From positions 9,228,375 to 9,292,374 of the forward strand of contig CM020619.1 in NCBI GenBank assembly GCA_009829735.1: a DNA stretch of 64,000 bases, written 5' to 3'. The position numbers were made by a program, and so were the translations under genes. The notes beneath the pieces were generated by a model. That model was not told where the DNA came from, made no database searches, and saw only the letters and a list, made by a program, of their open reading frames with translations. This document shows positions 11,368-20,651 of the stretch, piece after piece. Positions within the stretch are counted from its first letter, which is position 1; each line of letters opens with the position of its first letter. Origin of the DNA: Pyropia yezoensis. Its lineage: Eukaryota; Rhodophyta; Bangiophyceae; Bangiales; Bangiaceae.

Positions 11368-13503
11368 TCACTCCTCCAACGCCATACACGTGCTCACAGG
11401 CGTCAGGTACACCACCACCACCGTCACGTTGTCCCCACATCCTCGGTCCACGGCAAGCGACGCCAGCCGACGCGCGGCCATCCCCGCAACCCGCACCGTC
11501 GTGCGCACGAGCCGGGCAACCTCGACGGTGGCGACCACGTCCCACAGCCCGTCGCTGGCAAGCACCAGGAACTCGTCGGCGGGCCCGAGGCGGGTGGTCA
11601 CCACCTCTGCGTCGGCCGCCGCCGCCGGCTTGACCGCCGCGTCGCCGAGCGCACGCGACACTGCTAGTACCCCATTCACCCGCCCACCACTCACGGTGCC
11701 GCCGCGGGCGGCGACGGCCGCCGCCTCGGCGCCGTCGGTCGCAACGTGGTCGCGGCTAAGGGGCACCACCGTGGGCACGCCCGCAGCGGCGGCCGCCGCC
11801 ACCGACCGGTACAAGACGGCGCGGCTGTCGCCAATGTTGGCGACCGCAAGTGACGCGGGGGGGGTGAGCAGCGCCGCGACTGCCGTGGCGCCGCTCGAGT
11901 CGGTCGGGTGGGCGGCGCGGAAGCGGGCGTCGAGGGCGGCGAGCGCCGCGCCGAGGCGGGCCCCCGGTGGGGCGGTCGCACCCCCCGCAGCCCCCCCTCC
12001 CACGGCGACAGCTGCGTCAAGGCGGGCGGCCACATAGTCGGCACAGCCGTCGCCGCCGTGGCCATCGAGGACGGCAGCGAAGAGGTAGGGCCGGTCGGCA
12101 GCGGGTGTCAGCAGCACGTGCCGGTCCTCCATCCGGTCGGCACCCCGGTCGCCCGACGTGGCCGCCACGCCCGCCGTCAGGGTAGGGGTGTAGGCGGCCG
12201 CGGAGGGGGACCCCTCTGGCGAGGCCTCTCGGGGGGTGCCCGTGAACCACGGCGGGTTGGCGCCGCCGCCCCCGCGGGCGGTCCAGGCGGTGGCCCAGGC
12301 GGTGGCGGCCGCCACCGCGGCTGCCTCCTCCGGCGGCGCGGCCGCGTTGTCGCCGTCCCCGAGGCGGAGGGCCGCCAGCTTGCGCGCCCCCGCGTCGTCG
12401 GCGTCGCCCCCCCAGTGAGTTTCCCCTTCGCCGAGAGGGGGCAGCGCCCAGGCGGGGCCAGGCGCCCCCGCCCCCCCTCCGAGGGAGCCCAGCACCGCCA
12501 GCACCGTCGTCATGGTCGGCCGCGCCGCCGCGTCGGCAGACCACGCGGCGGCAATGAGGGCGCCCAGCGGGGCAGGCATCCCCGCCGCCAACCGCGGGCG
12601 GAGGCCGTCGCGCACAATGGCCCCCCGAAGGGCAACCTCGTTGAAGCGCGTCTCAAGCACCGTGTGAAGGGCGGCAACGTCCATCCGCGCGTCGACGTAG
12701 GGCACCGCCGCGGCGGCCGTCTCGTTCGCCACGACCCCCCACGCGTACACGTCCCCCGGTGGCCCGTGGGCGGCGGCGCCCGTCAACACCTCGGGCGGCA
12801 TGTACGCGAGCGTGCCGACCATGTGCGACAGTCGCCCCGCCGACGGGCCACGGCCACTGGCGCGGCCGACGCGAACCGCCCCCGCGGGCGCGAGAAGGTC
12901 CAGGTCTGCAATGACCGCGACTGAGCGGCCCGCGTCGGCGAGCAGCACGTTGGCGGTCTTAAGATCCCGGTGCACCAGCCCCGCCCGGTGAAGGTGCTCT
13001 ACCCCCGCCGCGATATGCGCCAAGAGGGACAGCACCGTCGACGCGGGTGGGCGGCGGCGCTCCACGTGGAGGGCGTCAAAGAGGCTACCGCCCGCCGCCC
13101 AGGGGGAGACGGTGAAGTAGGTGGGCGGCGACCGGCACGCGGCTAGCAGCGGCAGCACGTGCGGGTGGGGGGGGAGCGCCGTCCGCAGGGCCACCTCGGA
13201 GCCAAACCGCTCGAGCGCCTCGGCAGAGGTGATGCGCGGCCGCCGGACAGCCACGTCAATGGGGGAGGTCGCCGCGGCGCCACCGCCGCCACCGCCAGCG
13301 CAGCCGCCATCTTCACAACCGCCGCCACTGCCCGCGGGTAGGGACTGCGGCGGCGGGCACCAGCGGGCGCGGTAGACGACGGCGCCCGCCCCCGCCGCGG
13401 CGGCCGGCGCGCCAGGCGGGATGGACAGGTCAGCCCACGCCGCGTCGACACAGGGGGGGGGGATGGGGGGGGGGGGGGGGACTGCTCCACCGACAGACCC
13501 CAT
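11368..13503 (-). CDS. Protein kinase-PP2C phosphatase fusion
   Basis: One frame of 711 residues joins a kinase-like domain (about 35-345) to a complete PP2C domain (about 445-705). In the kinase part I see GAVVYRARW, an inserted Gly-rich loop, VAVRRP where the beta-3 lysine should be (Arg87 instead of Lys), HRDLKTAN (178-185), DLD at 200-202 in place of DFG, and a PPE motif. In the PP2C part the metal-binding and core motifs are intact: GADRMEDRH, VLDGHGGDG, ANIGDSRAVLY, ALGD, ASDGLWD and CGDNVTV. Plants have a similar kinase-PP2C protein (Arabidopsis At2g40860). The phosphatase should be active on phospho-Ser/Thr; the kinase half may bind nucleotide weakly or be a pseudokinase. I chose the ATG at 13501-13503; the frame is open further upstream without an ATG and a C/G run near 13456 could hide an indel. 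Confidence 0.9.
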   Translation of the reverse strand: MGSVGGAVPPPPPIPPPCVDAAWADLSIPPGAPAAAAGAGAVVYRARWCPPPQSLPAGSGGGCEDGGCAGGGGGGAAATSPIDVAVRRPRITSAEALERFGSEVALRTALPPHPHVLPLLAACRSPPTYFTVSPWAAGGSLFDALHVERRRPPASTVLSLLAHIAAGVEHLHRAGLVHRDLKTANVLLADAGRSVAVIADLDLLAPAGAVRVGRASGRGPSAGRLSHMVGTLAYMPPEVLTGAAAHGPPGDVYAWGVVANETAAAAVPYVDARMDVAALHTVLETRFNEVALRGAIVRDGLRPRLAAGMPAPLGALIAAAWSADAAARPTMTTVLAVLGSLGGGAGAPGPAWALPPLGEGETHWGGDADDAGARKLAALRLGDGDNAAAPPEEAAAVAAATAWATAWTARGGGGANPPWFTGTPREASPEGSPSAAAYTPTLTAGVAATSGDRGADRMEDRHVLLTPAADRPYLFAAVLDGHGGDGCADYVAARLDAAVAVGGGAAGGATAPPGARLGAALAALDARFRAAHPTDSSGATAVAALLTPPASLAVANIGDSRAVLYRSVAAAAAAGVPTVVPLSRDHVATDGAEAAAVAARGGTVSGGRVNGVLAVSRALGDAAVKPAAAADAEVVTTRLGPADEFLVLASDGLWDVVATVEVARLVRTTVRVAGMAARRLASLAVDRGCGDNVTVVVVYLTPVSTCMALEE

Positions 13504-14963
13504 GGGGGGTGGGTAGGGGGGCTGAGGAGGGTTACGCAGCCAGCCCCTGGCGAAGACAGGCAGGAACGGGGGGGGATAGAACGGGAAGAGGTCGGGAAGG
13601 GCGGAGGGTGGGAGGGAGGAGGGTGGCGGGCGCTGGAGATACCCAGCCGCGTCAGGCACATGGACGAGGGTGACGGGGGGAGGGAGCGGAGAGGGAGCAG
13701 TGAGTCACGTCACTGGACCCCGGTCAGCGACGGCGGCGTGCCGCCGCTGCACCGTGAACCTAGAAACACCCCGTCCCTCCCACCCTATCCTAATATGTAC
13801 GAGCCCACATCCCGACGGCGCACATGGCCAGCGGACGCCCGTGCTGCGAGAGTGATAGATGGGAGCCGGGCCGGTGCCGCCTCTCGCAGGAGAGGGACTC
13901 TGCCTCATGCCCACCCGCGCCTCTGTCGGCCCACGCTCCTGCTCCGTGTCCCAGCGCAGCGCACCGCTGCCCAGCACCGTGCGGCGGCCGGCGGCGGCCG
14001 GCCTCTGCCCAACCGCCACCGCCGGCTTCACCACGTGGGGCAGAGAGGAGGCTGGCAGGAAGTGAGGGAGAGCGTGCGATACGACCGTCAGGGACAGCGA
14101 GGGTGCGGCCGGATCGACTGTCAGCCGTGTTGTCGATGCGCACTCGAGGAAAAGAACAGGACCAAGGATTTTCAAGAGAACCACTAAAAACACATCGTCA
14201 AAACAATCGTTGACCTACGAACACAGGGACTGCCAGAGAACGCCTGCGTGTCATCAGTAGGCCAAGCGACTGAGTTGACGGCCGGCCGTAGGCTCATTCT
14301 GCACGCCCCGCCTCCCTGCTCTAGAGAGAGCTCAATCTCCCCCCCATCCGCCTCCCTTTCTGCGGGACGAAGCCGCCTCCGCGGAGGCCTGCACGGTCCT
14401 GCACGCCAAGACCCCCTCTGCAGGGACCCCTCCCGCCACCCTGCTGGTGGACCCCCCAGCGCAGCTCTTCAATGGCCAACGGAAGCCCCCCTTTCCCCAC
14501 GCGCGCCAACACAGACACATGGCGTGGACCCGCAGTGGCATTGGTGCATTGCCTGGCCCACGGTATCTGGCGGATGATCGCATCTCGCTCTTGGGGGGGA
14601 GGTCCGTTTGGGCATATGGCAGCCGCGCTGCTCGCGCCTATCCCCCCTGGGGCGGGAAGACCCTTCCGACGCGCGACTGTCTCGCCGCAGTGGCAGTGGT
14701 GAAACCACCCCTGCTGCAGAGAGCGTACAAGAGCGCCCCGCCTGGGAGCGCTTTCTCGCCCGCCTTCGACCGACCAACATTGTCCGAGCCCCGCAACGAC
14801 CACACCCTCGGTCGACTACTGTTGGCTGCTGCTGTGCGCGACCGTCTTGTTCCCAGCCTCCCTTCCCCTCTTCCATACACGCAACTCGACCCGTCCGGGC
14901 AACACCCGCGCTTTCCAGTGCCCACCCCCATCCCTCTCACCGCGCCGGTCACGCTCCCCCACC
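13504..14963. other. Divergent intergenic region, no supported gene
   Basis: This 1.46-kb gap separates the minus-strand kinase-PP2C gene from the plus-strand coiled-coil gene and must contain both promoters. Several overlapping frames are open on both strands, but none has a conserved motif. The frame of the plus-strand gene is open back to 14847 without an ATG. Confidence 0.45.
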
Positions 14964-17408
14964 ATGGCGCCGTCTGCCTTTGTGCCCTCCCTGGGGGCGT
15001 CCCCGCTGGGCCGTGCACCCGCCTCCCCCGCAACCTCGCCCTTCACCCCCGGCACCGCGCCGCTAACGGTGGCCGCCGCCGCTGACGCGGCGGCGACCGT
15101 GTCGACCGCCGTCTCCCGCCCGCGCGCAAGCGCCGACGCGATCCGCGCAGCGGGCGGGGTGGATGGTGCCATTCACCATGTCGCCGCCACCCTCCTCCGT
15201 TCGCGGTCGGCGGCAGTTGGCACTGTCGTCGCCGCCGCAGCCACCCCCGCCGCTGCCTCTGTCTGCGCGTCCGTCGGCAGCGGCGCCCACCACTGGGCGG
15301 GCGTCCGTGGGGTGGTGCGTGCCACGGCAGCGGGGGGTGGGTGGGTGGGCGGCGAGGCGGCCGTTGCGGCGGACGCGGCAGCCAAGAAGGCTGCGTGGGA
15401 AGCGGAGCTGGCCGCCCTCCGCTCACCTGCCGGGTCGCGCCGGCAGCGGGCGGCCGCTTCTCAATTGTCAATGGCGGCGGCCGGCCTGGCGCCGCCTGCC
15501 GCCGCCGTCGAATCGCGGCCCGTGTCGGTGACCGTGGGCGGGTCGCGTCACATTGCCACAACCCCGTATGCCGACCGGCTAGCACGGCTGGGCACCCACG
15601 CGACCGCCGTGGCGCTGGCAGAGGTGCTGGCCGCCAAGGCCAAGGCCGAGGAGGAGGCAGCTGCCGCGAAGGCGGCGAAGGAGGCGGCGGCCGCCGCGGC
15701 GCTGGCCCGAGCCGAGGCGGCCGCCAAGGCCGAGGCAGCTGCTAAGAAGGAAGAACAAGAGGCAGCCGCCGCCAAAAAGGCCGCGGAAGAGGCCGCGGTG
15801 ATCGCCGCCAAGCGGGCCACAGAGGAGGCGGCGGCTGCCAAGGCCAAGGCAGTGGAAGTAGCGGCAAAGACGGCTGCTGAGGAGGCTGCCGTGGCCAAGG
15901 CCAAGGCCGAGGCAGACGCGGCAAAGGAGGCACAGGCGCGCGCCGCGGCCGCCAAGGCGGCCAAGAAGGAGGCTGCACGGATTGAGGCCGAGGCGGCGGC
16001 CGAAAAGGCTGCGGTGGCCAAGGCCGAGGCAAAGGCGGCTGCCGCCCGAAAGGCCGAGGCAAAGGCGGCGGCCCGCAAGGCCGTGGCCGAGGCGGCCGCT
16101 CGCAAGGCGGAGATCAAGGCCAAGGAGGCAGCTGCCGCCAAGGCAGAGGCTGCAGCAGCCGCCGTGGTCAAGGCCGAGAAGGCGGCCGCTGCCAAGCAGG
16201 CCGAGGCGGCCACAAAGGCTCGCCGTGCCGCCGCTGCCAAAGTGCCTGTCAAGGCCAAGAGCGTGGCGGTCAAGCGCACGGCCAAGCGAGCAACCAAGCC
16301 AGCTGCGGCCAAGCGCAAGGTCGCCATTCCCATGGTGGCCAAGGCGGGCATGGGCTTCTCGTCGGCCGCTGGCAAGCGCGCAGTCGCTGCCCAGCCGGCC
16401 CCGTCCAAGCGCATCGTCGCTGCCCCTGTGACGGGCGCGGCTCGGATGTCCGCGCCCGTCGTCTCGACTGCTCGGATGGCCGCCAAGGCCGCCGCCCTTC
16501 GGCCTCCCGCGCCTGCCAAGGCTGTCACTGCCGTGCCTGCTGCCCTGGCGTCACCTGCTGACGCGGCTGCGCCAGTCGCTGCACCTGTGCCCGCCGCCCC
16601 CGTGGTGCTCGCGGCGCCGGCCAAGCTCGCCGCCAAGCCCACCCGTACTGTGCCCGAGCCGGCAGTCCCAGCTCTGGTTGCGCCCGTCTTCCCCGCGTGG
16701 ACGGCATGGGCGCCGGGTGCCCCTGCGTCGTCGCCGCCCGTGTCGGTACGGTCGGCGTGGGCGGGCGTGGCGCCCTTTTCGCCGCCCGCCCCCATCGTGG
16801 CGACCGTTGTTGCCGATACCCCAGTGGAGGCCCCCGCCGTGGCGGTACCCGTGACGGCGGCCGCACCCGTGGCGCCGGCGGTGGTGACTGGGGTGGCTGA
16901 CCATATCTCGCCGCGGTCCGTGCCCGCGCTCAAGATCCGGGTGCCGGTCGCGGCGCTGGCTGAGGTATCGTCCGAGCCGGCCGCGTCCGCCTCGCCTGCC
17001 ACCGCCCCTGCACCAACATCGACGACGCCACGCAAGGCCAAGAGCGCCGTGCCCGCCTTTTCATCTTCCTCCTTCCGGTCGTCGACGGCCACGGGTGTGC
17101 CGAGCCTGTCGTCCCTGTCGTCCTTCGCTTCGACCATGGGCAGTGGCGCCGCCGTGGCTGCCGCCGCCGTGCCCGCCCCGCAGTCGCTGTCGGCTCTTGC
17201 AGTGGCGGCCATGTCGTCGGTCACTGCGCCGTCTGCTGAGGAGGCGACGCCCACGCCTGCTCAGGACGACGGCGTGGTCGGCCAGTCGGCTCACCAGTGG
17301 ATCCCCCCGGTTCTGACTGCCGCGTTTGTGGGTGCCTGCCTGGCGCTGAGCCATCTCGGCAACGTTGTCAACGCGACGGGGACCCCGTCGGGGACGCCGC
17401 TTCTGTGA
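14964..17408 (+). CDS. Ala/Lys-rich coiled-coil protein with C-terminal membrane segment
   Basis: The 814-residue product starts at a strong ATG (CACCATGG). The first 60 residues (MAPSAFVPSLGASPLGRAPA...) lack acidic residues, are rich in Ser/Ala/Pro and have a Phe near the start, as in red-algal plastid transit peptides. Residues about 215-430 are a very long Ala/Lys/Glu repeat (AAKAKAEEEAA type) predicted to be a single helix or coiled coil, like TolA or plant Ala-rich stalk proteins. A basic segment (KRTAKRATKPAAAKRK) and a Pro/Ala/Val linker follow. Near the C-terminus, WIPPVLTAAFVGACLALSHL looks like one membrane span. The layout suggests a tail-anchored stalk or spacer protein, perhaps in a plastid membrane. 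No family is recognised, and the helix composition would give spurious matches to histone H1 and TolA. Confidence 0.8.
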   Translation: MAPSAFVPSLGASPLGRAPASPATSPFTPGTAPLTVAAAADAAATVSTAVSRPRASADAIRAAGGVDGAIHHVAATLLRSRSAAVGTVVAAAATPAAASVCASVGSGAHHWAGVRGVVRATAAGGGWVGGEAAVAADAAAKKAAWEAELAALRSPAGSRRQRAAASQLSMAAAGLAPPAAAVESRPVSVTVGGSRHIATTPYADRLARLGTHATAVALAEVLAAKAKAEEEAAAAKAAKEAAAAAALARAEAAAKAEAAAKKEEQEAAAAKKAAEEAAVIAAKRATEEAAAAKAKAVEVAAKTAAEEAAVAKAKAEADAAKEAQARAAAAKAAKKEAARIEAEAAAEKAAVAKAEAKAAAARKAEAKAAARKAVAEAAARKAEIKAKEAAAAKAEAAAAAVVKAEKAAAAKQAEAATKARRAAAAKVPVKAKSVAVKRTAKRATKPAAAKRKVAIPMVAKAGMGFSSAAGKRAVAAQPAPSKRIVAAPVTGAARMSAPVVSTARMAAKAAALRPPAPAKAVTAVPAALASPADAAAPVAAPVPAAPVVLAAPAKLAAKPTRTVPEPAVPALVAPVFPAWTAWAPGAPASSPPVSVRSAWAGVAPFSPPAPIVATVVADTPVEAPAVAVPVTAAAPVAPAVVTGVADHISPRSVPALKIRVPVAALAEVSSEPAASASPATAPAPTSTTPRKAKSAVPAFSSSSFRSSTATGVPSLSSLSSFASTMGSGAAVAAAAVPAPQSLSALAVAAMSSVTAPSAEEATPTPAQDDGVVGQSAHQWIPPVLTAAFVGACLALSHLGNVVNATGTPSGTPLL

Positions 17409-18191
17409 GGAACGGCGACAGTAGCAGCGAGGGACGGTTGTGAGGCATGACGCCAGGATCGAGCCCGTGTACAGCGGGCTTTGCCGCGTTCCTCGCTCAG
17501 GGTGACCTGTTGTGAGTCTCATGTGACCTGTGTATCAACAATTCTTTCTTCTCATGTTGCCACTTTTGACATTGTCACTCTGTGCGGCCGGCCAGGTCAG
17601 CAGGCGCCCTTGGCCTCGCGCTGCTGTCACCCCGGCTTTGGTGCAGTTGTACTCCGCATGCGCCCTCACAACAAGTTGGAGAAGGTGCGCAGGCGAATTC
17701 GCACGTCTCAGCAAGCATGACCACCTGCACGGGCCCCGCCGACACGGTGAAGCCGCAGCCCGCGGTGCAGTCGTGCAACACAAATCGCGCACAGAACTGA
17801 GGGAAGTCACACTGCCCACATAGGCGGTAGCTCCGCGCCGTGAATGAAGCCGCACGTAGACGGGCCACCGCGACAAGTGGGTGGGAGCCTCTGGCCGGGC
17901 CCAACCCGCCGGCGTCCCACGTCGGCGGTCGCTGCCCCCCCGCCGCGGCGCCGCCCCATCCGGGTGAGCAGCCCCCAACAGCGGGCACCCCCCCGGCGAA
18001 GTGACGCCCACCCATACAGGGGGGCTGTGCGGCAGGCCACCGCACCGCAAGCACGCAGTAGAGGCGGCAGGGAAACCGACGGGCGCGGGAGGCACAAAAG
18101 AACGAAACTAACGCCCCCCCCCCCCCCCCCCGGCCCCACTCACCCACCCGCACCACCCCACCCGCCTCTTGGGGGACGCCGCACCGGCAGC
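17409..18191. other. Convergent 3' gap
   Basis: The 783 bp lie between two convergent genes and should hold both 3' UTRs. A run of C (about 18113-18130) and no supported gene are seen. Confidence 0.5.
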
Positions 18192-19301
18192 TCACAGGCG
18201 GGAGCGCACCCCCCCCGCCACCACCACCGTCTCGCCCGTCATGTAGCTGGCACCTGGGCCAACGAGGAACTCAATGACCGCCCCAATCTCGTCCGCCTCG
18301 CCGAGGCGGCGCATGGGGATCCAGCTCACCGCCCCAGGCCGGACGCCACCGCCACCGCGGCCGCCCGTGGCGGCGGCGGCAGCGGCGTCGACGGCGGACG
18401 CGGCAGCCTTGCCGTCGACCCCAGCCGCCAGAGCCCCCCTGATGATCCCCCCCCGGCCGCCCCCTCCCGCTGGCGGCGGTCGCGCCCGCCAAATGCGCTC
18501 ACTAAACCGCGTCCGCACCAGCCCCGGCGCAACGCCATTCACCCGGATGCCCCGCGGAGCGAGCTCGGTGGCCAGTACCGACACCAGCCCCGCGAGCGCC
18601 GTTTTGGTCACGCTGTACCCGCCCAGCGACGGGAGGGGCATGTACGCGCCAATGGAGCTCACAAATAGGAGCGACGGGCTGCCGCGGGCGGCGGCCCCCC
18701 CATCGCCCCCCCTGCCGCCGCCCGCCTCCGCCGCCTCTGCCGCCTCTGCCGCTGCCGCCGCTGCCGCCGCTGCCGCCGCCGACGTCACCGCCAGGGCCGG
18801 CACAAACGCGGCGGCCAGCAGCGCCGCCGCCCGCACATTGACGGCCCACAGCTTGTCCCACGCGCCGGCCGGGGTGGCCAGCAGCGGCCCATAGGCGGGC
18901 GACGAGGCCGCGTTGAGCACCACCGCCGCTACCGCTCCGTCGGCCCGCAGGGCGGTCGCGTGGGCGACCAGCGCCGCCCGGTGCGCCGCGTTGGCCACGT
19001 CACACACCAGCCCCGACACGGATGGCGGGGGCGGCCCGCCCGCGGTGGCGGTGGGCCCCGACGGCCGCCGCCGGGGGGGGCAAAGGGACGACGGCGGTGG
19101 GGTTGGCGCCGGGGGTGGCGGCGGCGGCGACCGCAGGCGCGCGAGTGCCGCGTCCACGTGCGCGGCGGAGCGGCTGCTGATGACGACGTGGTAGCCCGCC
19201 GCGGCGAGGCGCGCGGCGGTGGCAAAGCCGATGCCGGCGGTGGAGGCAGTGACGACCGCGACGGGGAGGTCGATGTGGGGGGGGGCTCGGGGGGGGGTCA
19301 T
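18192..19301 (-). CDS. Peroxisomal short-chain dehydrogenase/reductase (DHRS4/IBR1-like)
   Basis: The 369-residue protein carries the classical SDR signature: the cofactor motif TASTAGIG (18-25), N130 in the LNAAS stretch, catalytic Ser216, and Y229-x3-K233 (YSVTK). The C-terminal part has GIRVNGVAPGLVRTRF and YMTGETVVVAGG, typical of DHRS4-like reductases. It ends in SRL, a type-1 peroxisomal targeting signal, exactly as in human DHRS4 and plant IBR1/SDRa. The enzyme is therefore likely an NAD(P)(H)-dependent carbonyl reductase or hydroxyacyl-type dehydrogenase of the peroxisome; the substrate cannot be read from the sequence. It is about 90 residues longer than family members because of a Pro-rich insert (58-95) and an Ala/Glu/Gly insert (173-206). 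The ATG at 19299-19301 gives the shortest conserved N-terminus. It is transcribed away from the next gene. Confidence 0.92.
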   Translation of the reverse strand: MTPPRAPPHIDLPVAVVTASTAGIGFATAARLAAAGYHVVISSRSAAHVDAALARLRSPPPPPPAPTPPPSSLCPPRRRPSGPTATAGGPPPPSVSGLVCDVANAAHRAALVAHATALRADGAVAAVVLNAASSPAYGPLLATPAGAWDKLWAVNVRAAALLAAAFVPALAVTSAAAAAAAAAAAEAAEAAEAGGGRGGDGGAAARGSPSLLFVSSIGAYMPLPSLGGYSVTKTALAGLVSVLATELAPRGIRVNGVAPGLVRTRFSERIWRARPPPAGGGGRGGIIRGALAAGVDGKAAASAVDAAAAAATGGRGGGGVRPGAVSWIPMRRLGEADEIGAVIEFLVGPGASYMTGETVVVAGGVRSRL

Positions 19302-19832
19302 GCTGTCGCGACGTGAGGGGGGGTATGTATAGGGGGGTATAGGGGGGAGGCAGCTTGGGGGGGGGGGGGGGGGGGCAGGAGACTTGTCTTGTGGAAGGGG
19401 TGAAGCTGAGGAACAGTGCACAGTCCAGGTTGACGGGCGCTTGCGCTTGCAACCTTGACTTGATCCGTGCCATCGTCTGCAGGTTTGCAAACCGGCCCCG
19501 CGGGGGCGACCCGACACTGACACAATCGAGTTGGGGCAACAGCCGAGCCAATGACACCCTCTGCCATCTCACGCGACCGCCACCCGCGGCGCGCGGGCGT
19601 GCTGTGGCTGGGCCTTTGGCCACAGGCGCCAAGCGTATGTCGGCCGACTTGCCCCCTCCCTGTCGGCGTCCGCCCGTTGGGTTGGTTGGCCGGCAGCTGC
19701 CGCTGCGTCGGCTCGGCGGCTACGTCGGTGGGCCCCTCCTTCCCCGCCGCCCAGCCGTCTGTAGCTGCCGCTCCCGCGCGGCGGGCCTCCCCGTGGCGCC
19801 GGGCGCCGCCCCGACGGCGGGCGGTCGCCGCC
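19302..19832. promoter_or_regulatory. Divergent (shared) promoter region
   Basis: About 530 bp separate the SDR start from the plus-strand start at 19833. On the SDR side lies a 19-base G run (19357-19375; C on the transcribed-sense strand) and CTATACCCCCCTATACATAC close to the ATG. No clear TATA box at a canonical distance was found for the plus-strand gene. An alternative ATG for that gene at 19551 would shorten the region. Confidence 0.4.
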
Positions 19833-20612
19833 ATGGTTGACAACGTCTTTGTCCCCGCCCCCGTTGCCCGCGCGGCCGACCCGCACGCGGTGCTAGCAAA
19901 GTGGTCGGCGCTGGTGGGCATGGCGCACGGCGTGGCGGCGACGACCGTCTCGCTGCCGTCGACGACACGCAAGGACCGGCTCAAAGTCAATTGGGACCAC
20001 GTGCTGCCAGACATCCTCGACGAGCTGCGGGCGTCGGTGACGGCGTTTTGGGCCGACCATGGCGACGAATTTACGGCCTACTGGGAGGGGCTGCCGGCGG
20101 AGGGCCGCCGCGACCTCCTCCTCCGCGTCGTCCCGGCCATGCCCGACTACATGTCTGCCCGCCTGCAGCGGCTTGGGCGGATGATGAGGTGGAGCTACTT
20201 CATTATTCCCGAGGTGTCCGTCGACAGGCTGGTGGCCGGCGGCCATGGCGGCCTGCTTGACCTCTTTAGCTCGCGGACCGCCACGACGGACGAGGACATC
20301 TTCAACGCCACCACCCGGGACCTGTGGCTCGTGCGCTCCTACTATGACGCGGACGCTGTGCTGAATACGGGCCCGGAGCGCGCGTACAACCTGGTCGTCC
20401 GCAGCCTGTCGCCCGGGTCGGCCGTCGGGGTGGCGCCCGAACGGGAAGCCGAGACGCGGGCGCTGCTGGACGGCGCGGGGCTGGAGGACCTGACCGTCGA
20501 TGGCGTCGTGTGGGACAGCACGTTGTACCGTGCGGTCGGCTTTTACATGCTCCTCGCTGAGGTCGCCGACGACTGGGCGATGGGGGCGGAGCTGAGCGCG
20601 GCGCCTGTGTGA
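19833..20612 (+). CDS. Conserved-looking protein of unknown function, first segment of a TPR-RING-Smr locus
   Basis: From the ATG at 19833 (CGCCGCCATGG context) the frame gives 259 residues; an upstream in-frame ATG at 19551 would add 94 Arg/Pro-rich residues that could be a targeting sequence. The segment is globular, with normal hydrophobic spacing: KVNWDHVLPDILDELRASV, AFWADHGDEFTAYWEGLP and YFIIPEVSVDRLV are examples. I do not recognise the domain. It ends at a TGA (20610-20612), but the same frame continues after 36 bases into the next ORF, also globular. So this may be the N-terminal part of one longer protein rather than a separate gene. Nothing in it suggests catalysis. Confidence 0.65.
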   Translation: MVDNVFVPAPVARAADPHAVLAKWSALVGMAHGVAATTVSLPSTTRKDRLKVNWDHVLPDILDELRASVTAFWADHGDEFTAYWEGLPAEGRRDLLLRVVPAMPDYMSARLQRLGRMMRWSYFIIPEVSVDRLVAGGHGGLLDLFSSRTATTDEDIFNATTRDLWLVRSYYDADAVLNTGPERAYNLVVRSLSPGSAVGVAPEREAETRALLDGAGLEDLTVDGVVWDSTLYRAVGFYMLLAEVADDWAMGAELSAAPV

Positions 20613-20651
20613 AGCGCCTGCCTGTGGCTCCCGCCGCGCAAGGCGGCCCGG

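Noticed and set aside
15548..17254. 568-codon minus-strand frame opposite the coiled-coil gene
   Set aside because: Ala/Ser-only composition caused by reading the complement of Ala/Lys codons; the plus strand has a Kozak ATG and a sensible protein layout.
20610..20645. A 36-base intron (GTGTGA...CGCAAG) that would remove the TGA
   Set aside because: Far shorter than all introns defined here (143 bp or more) and poor splice sites; kept only as a remote option.
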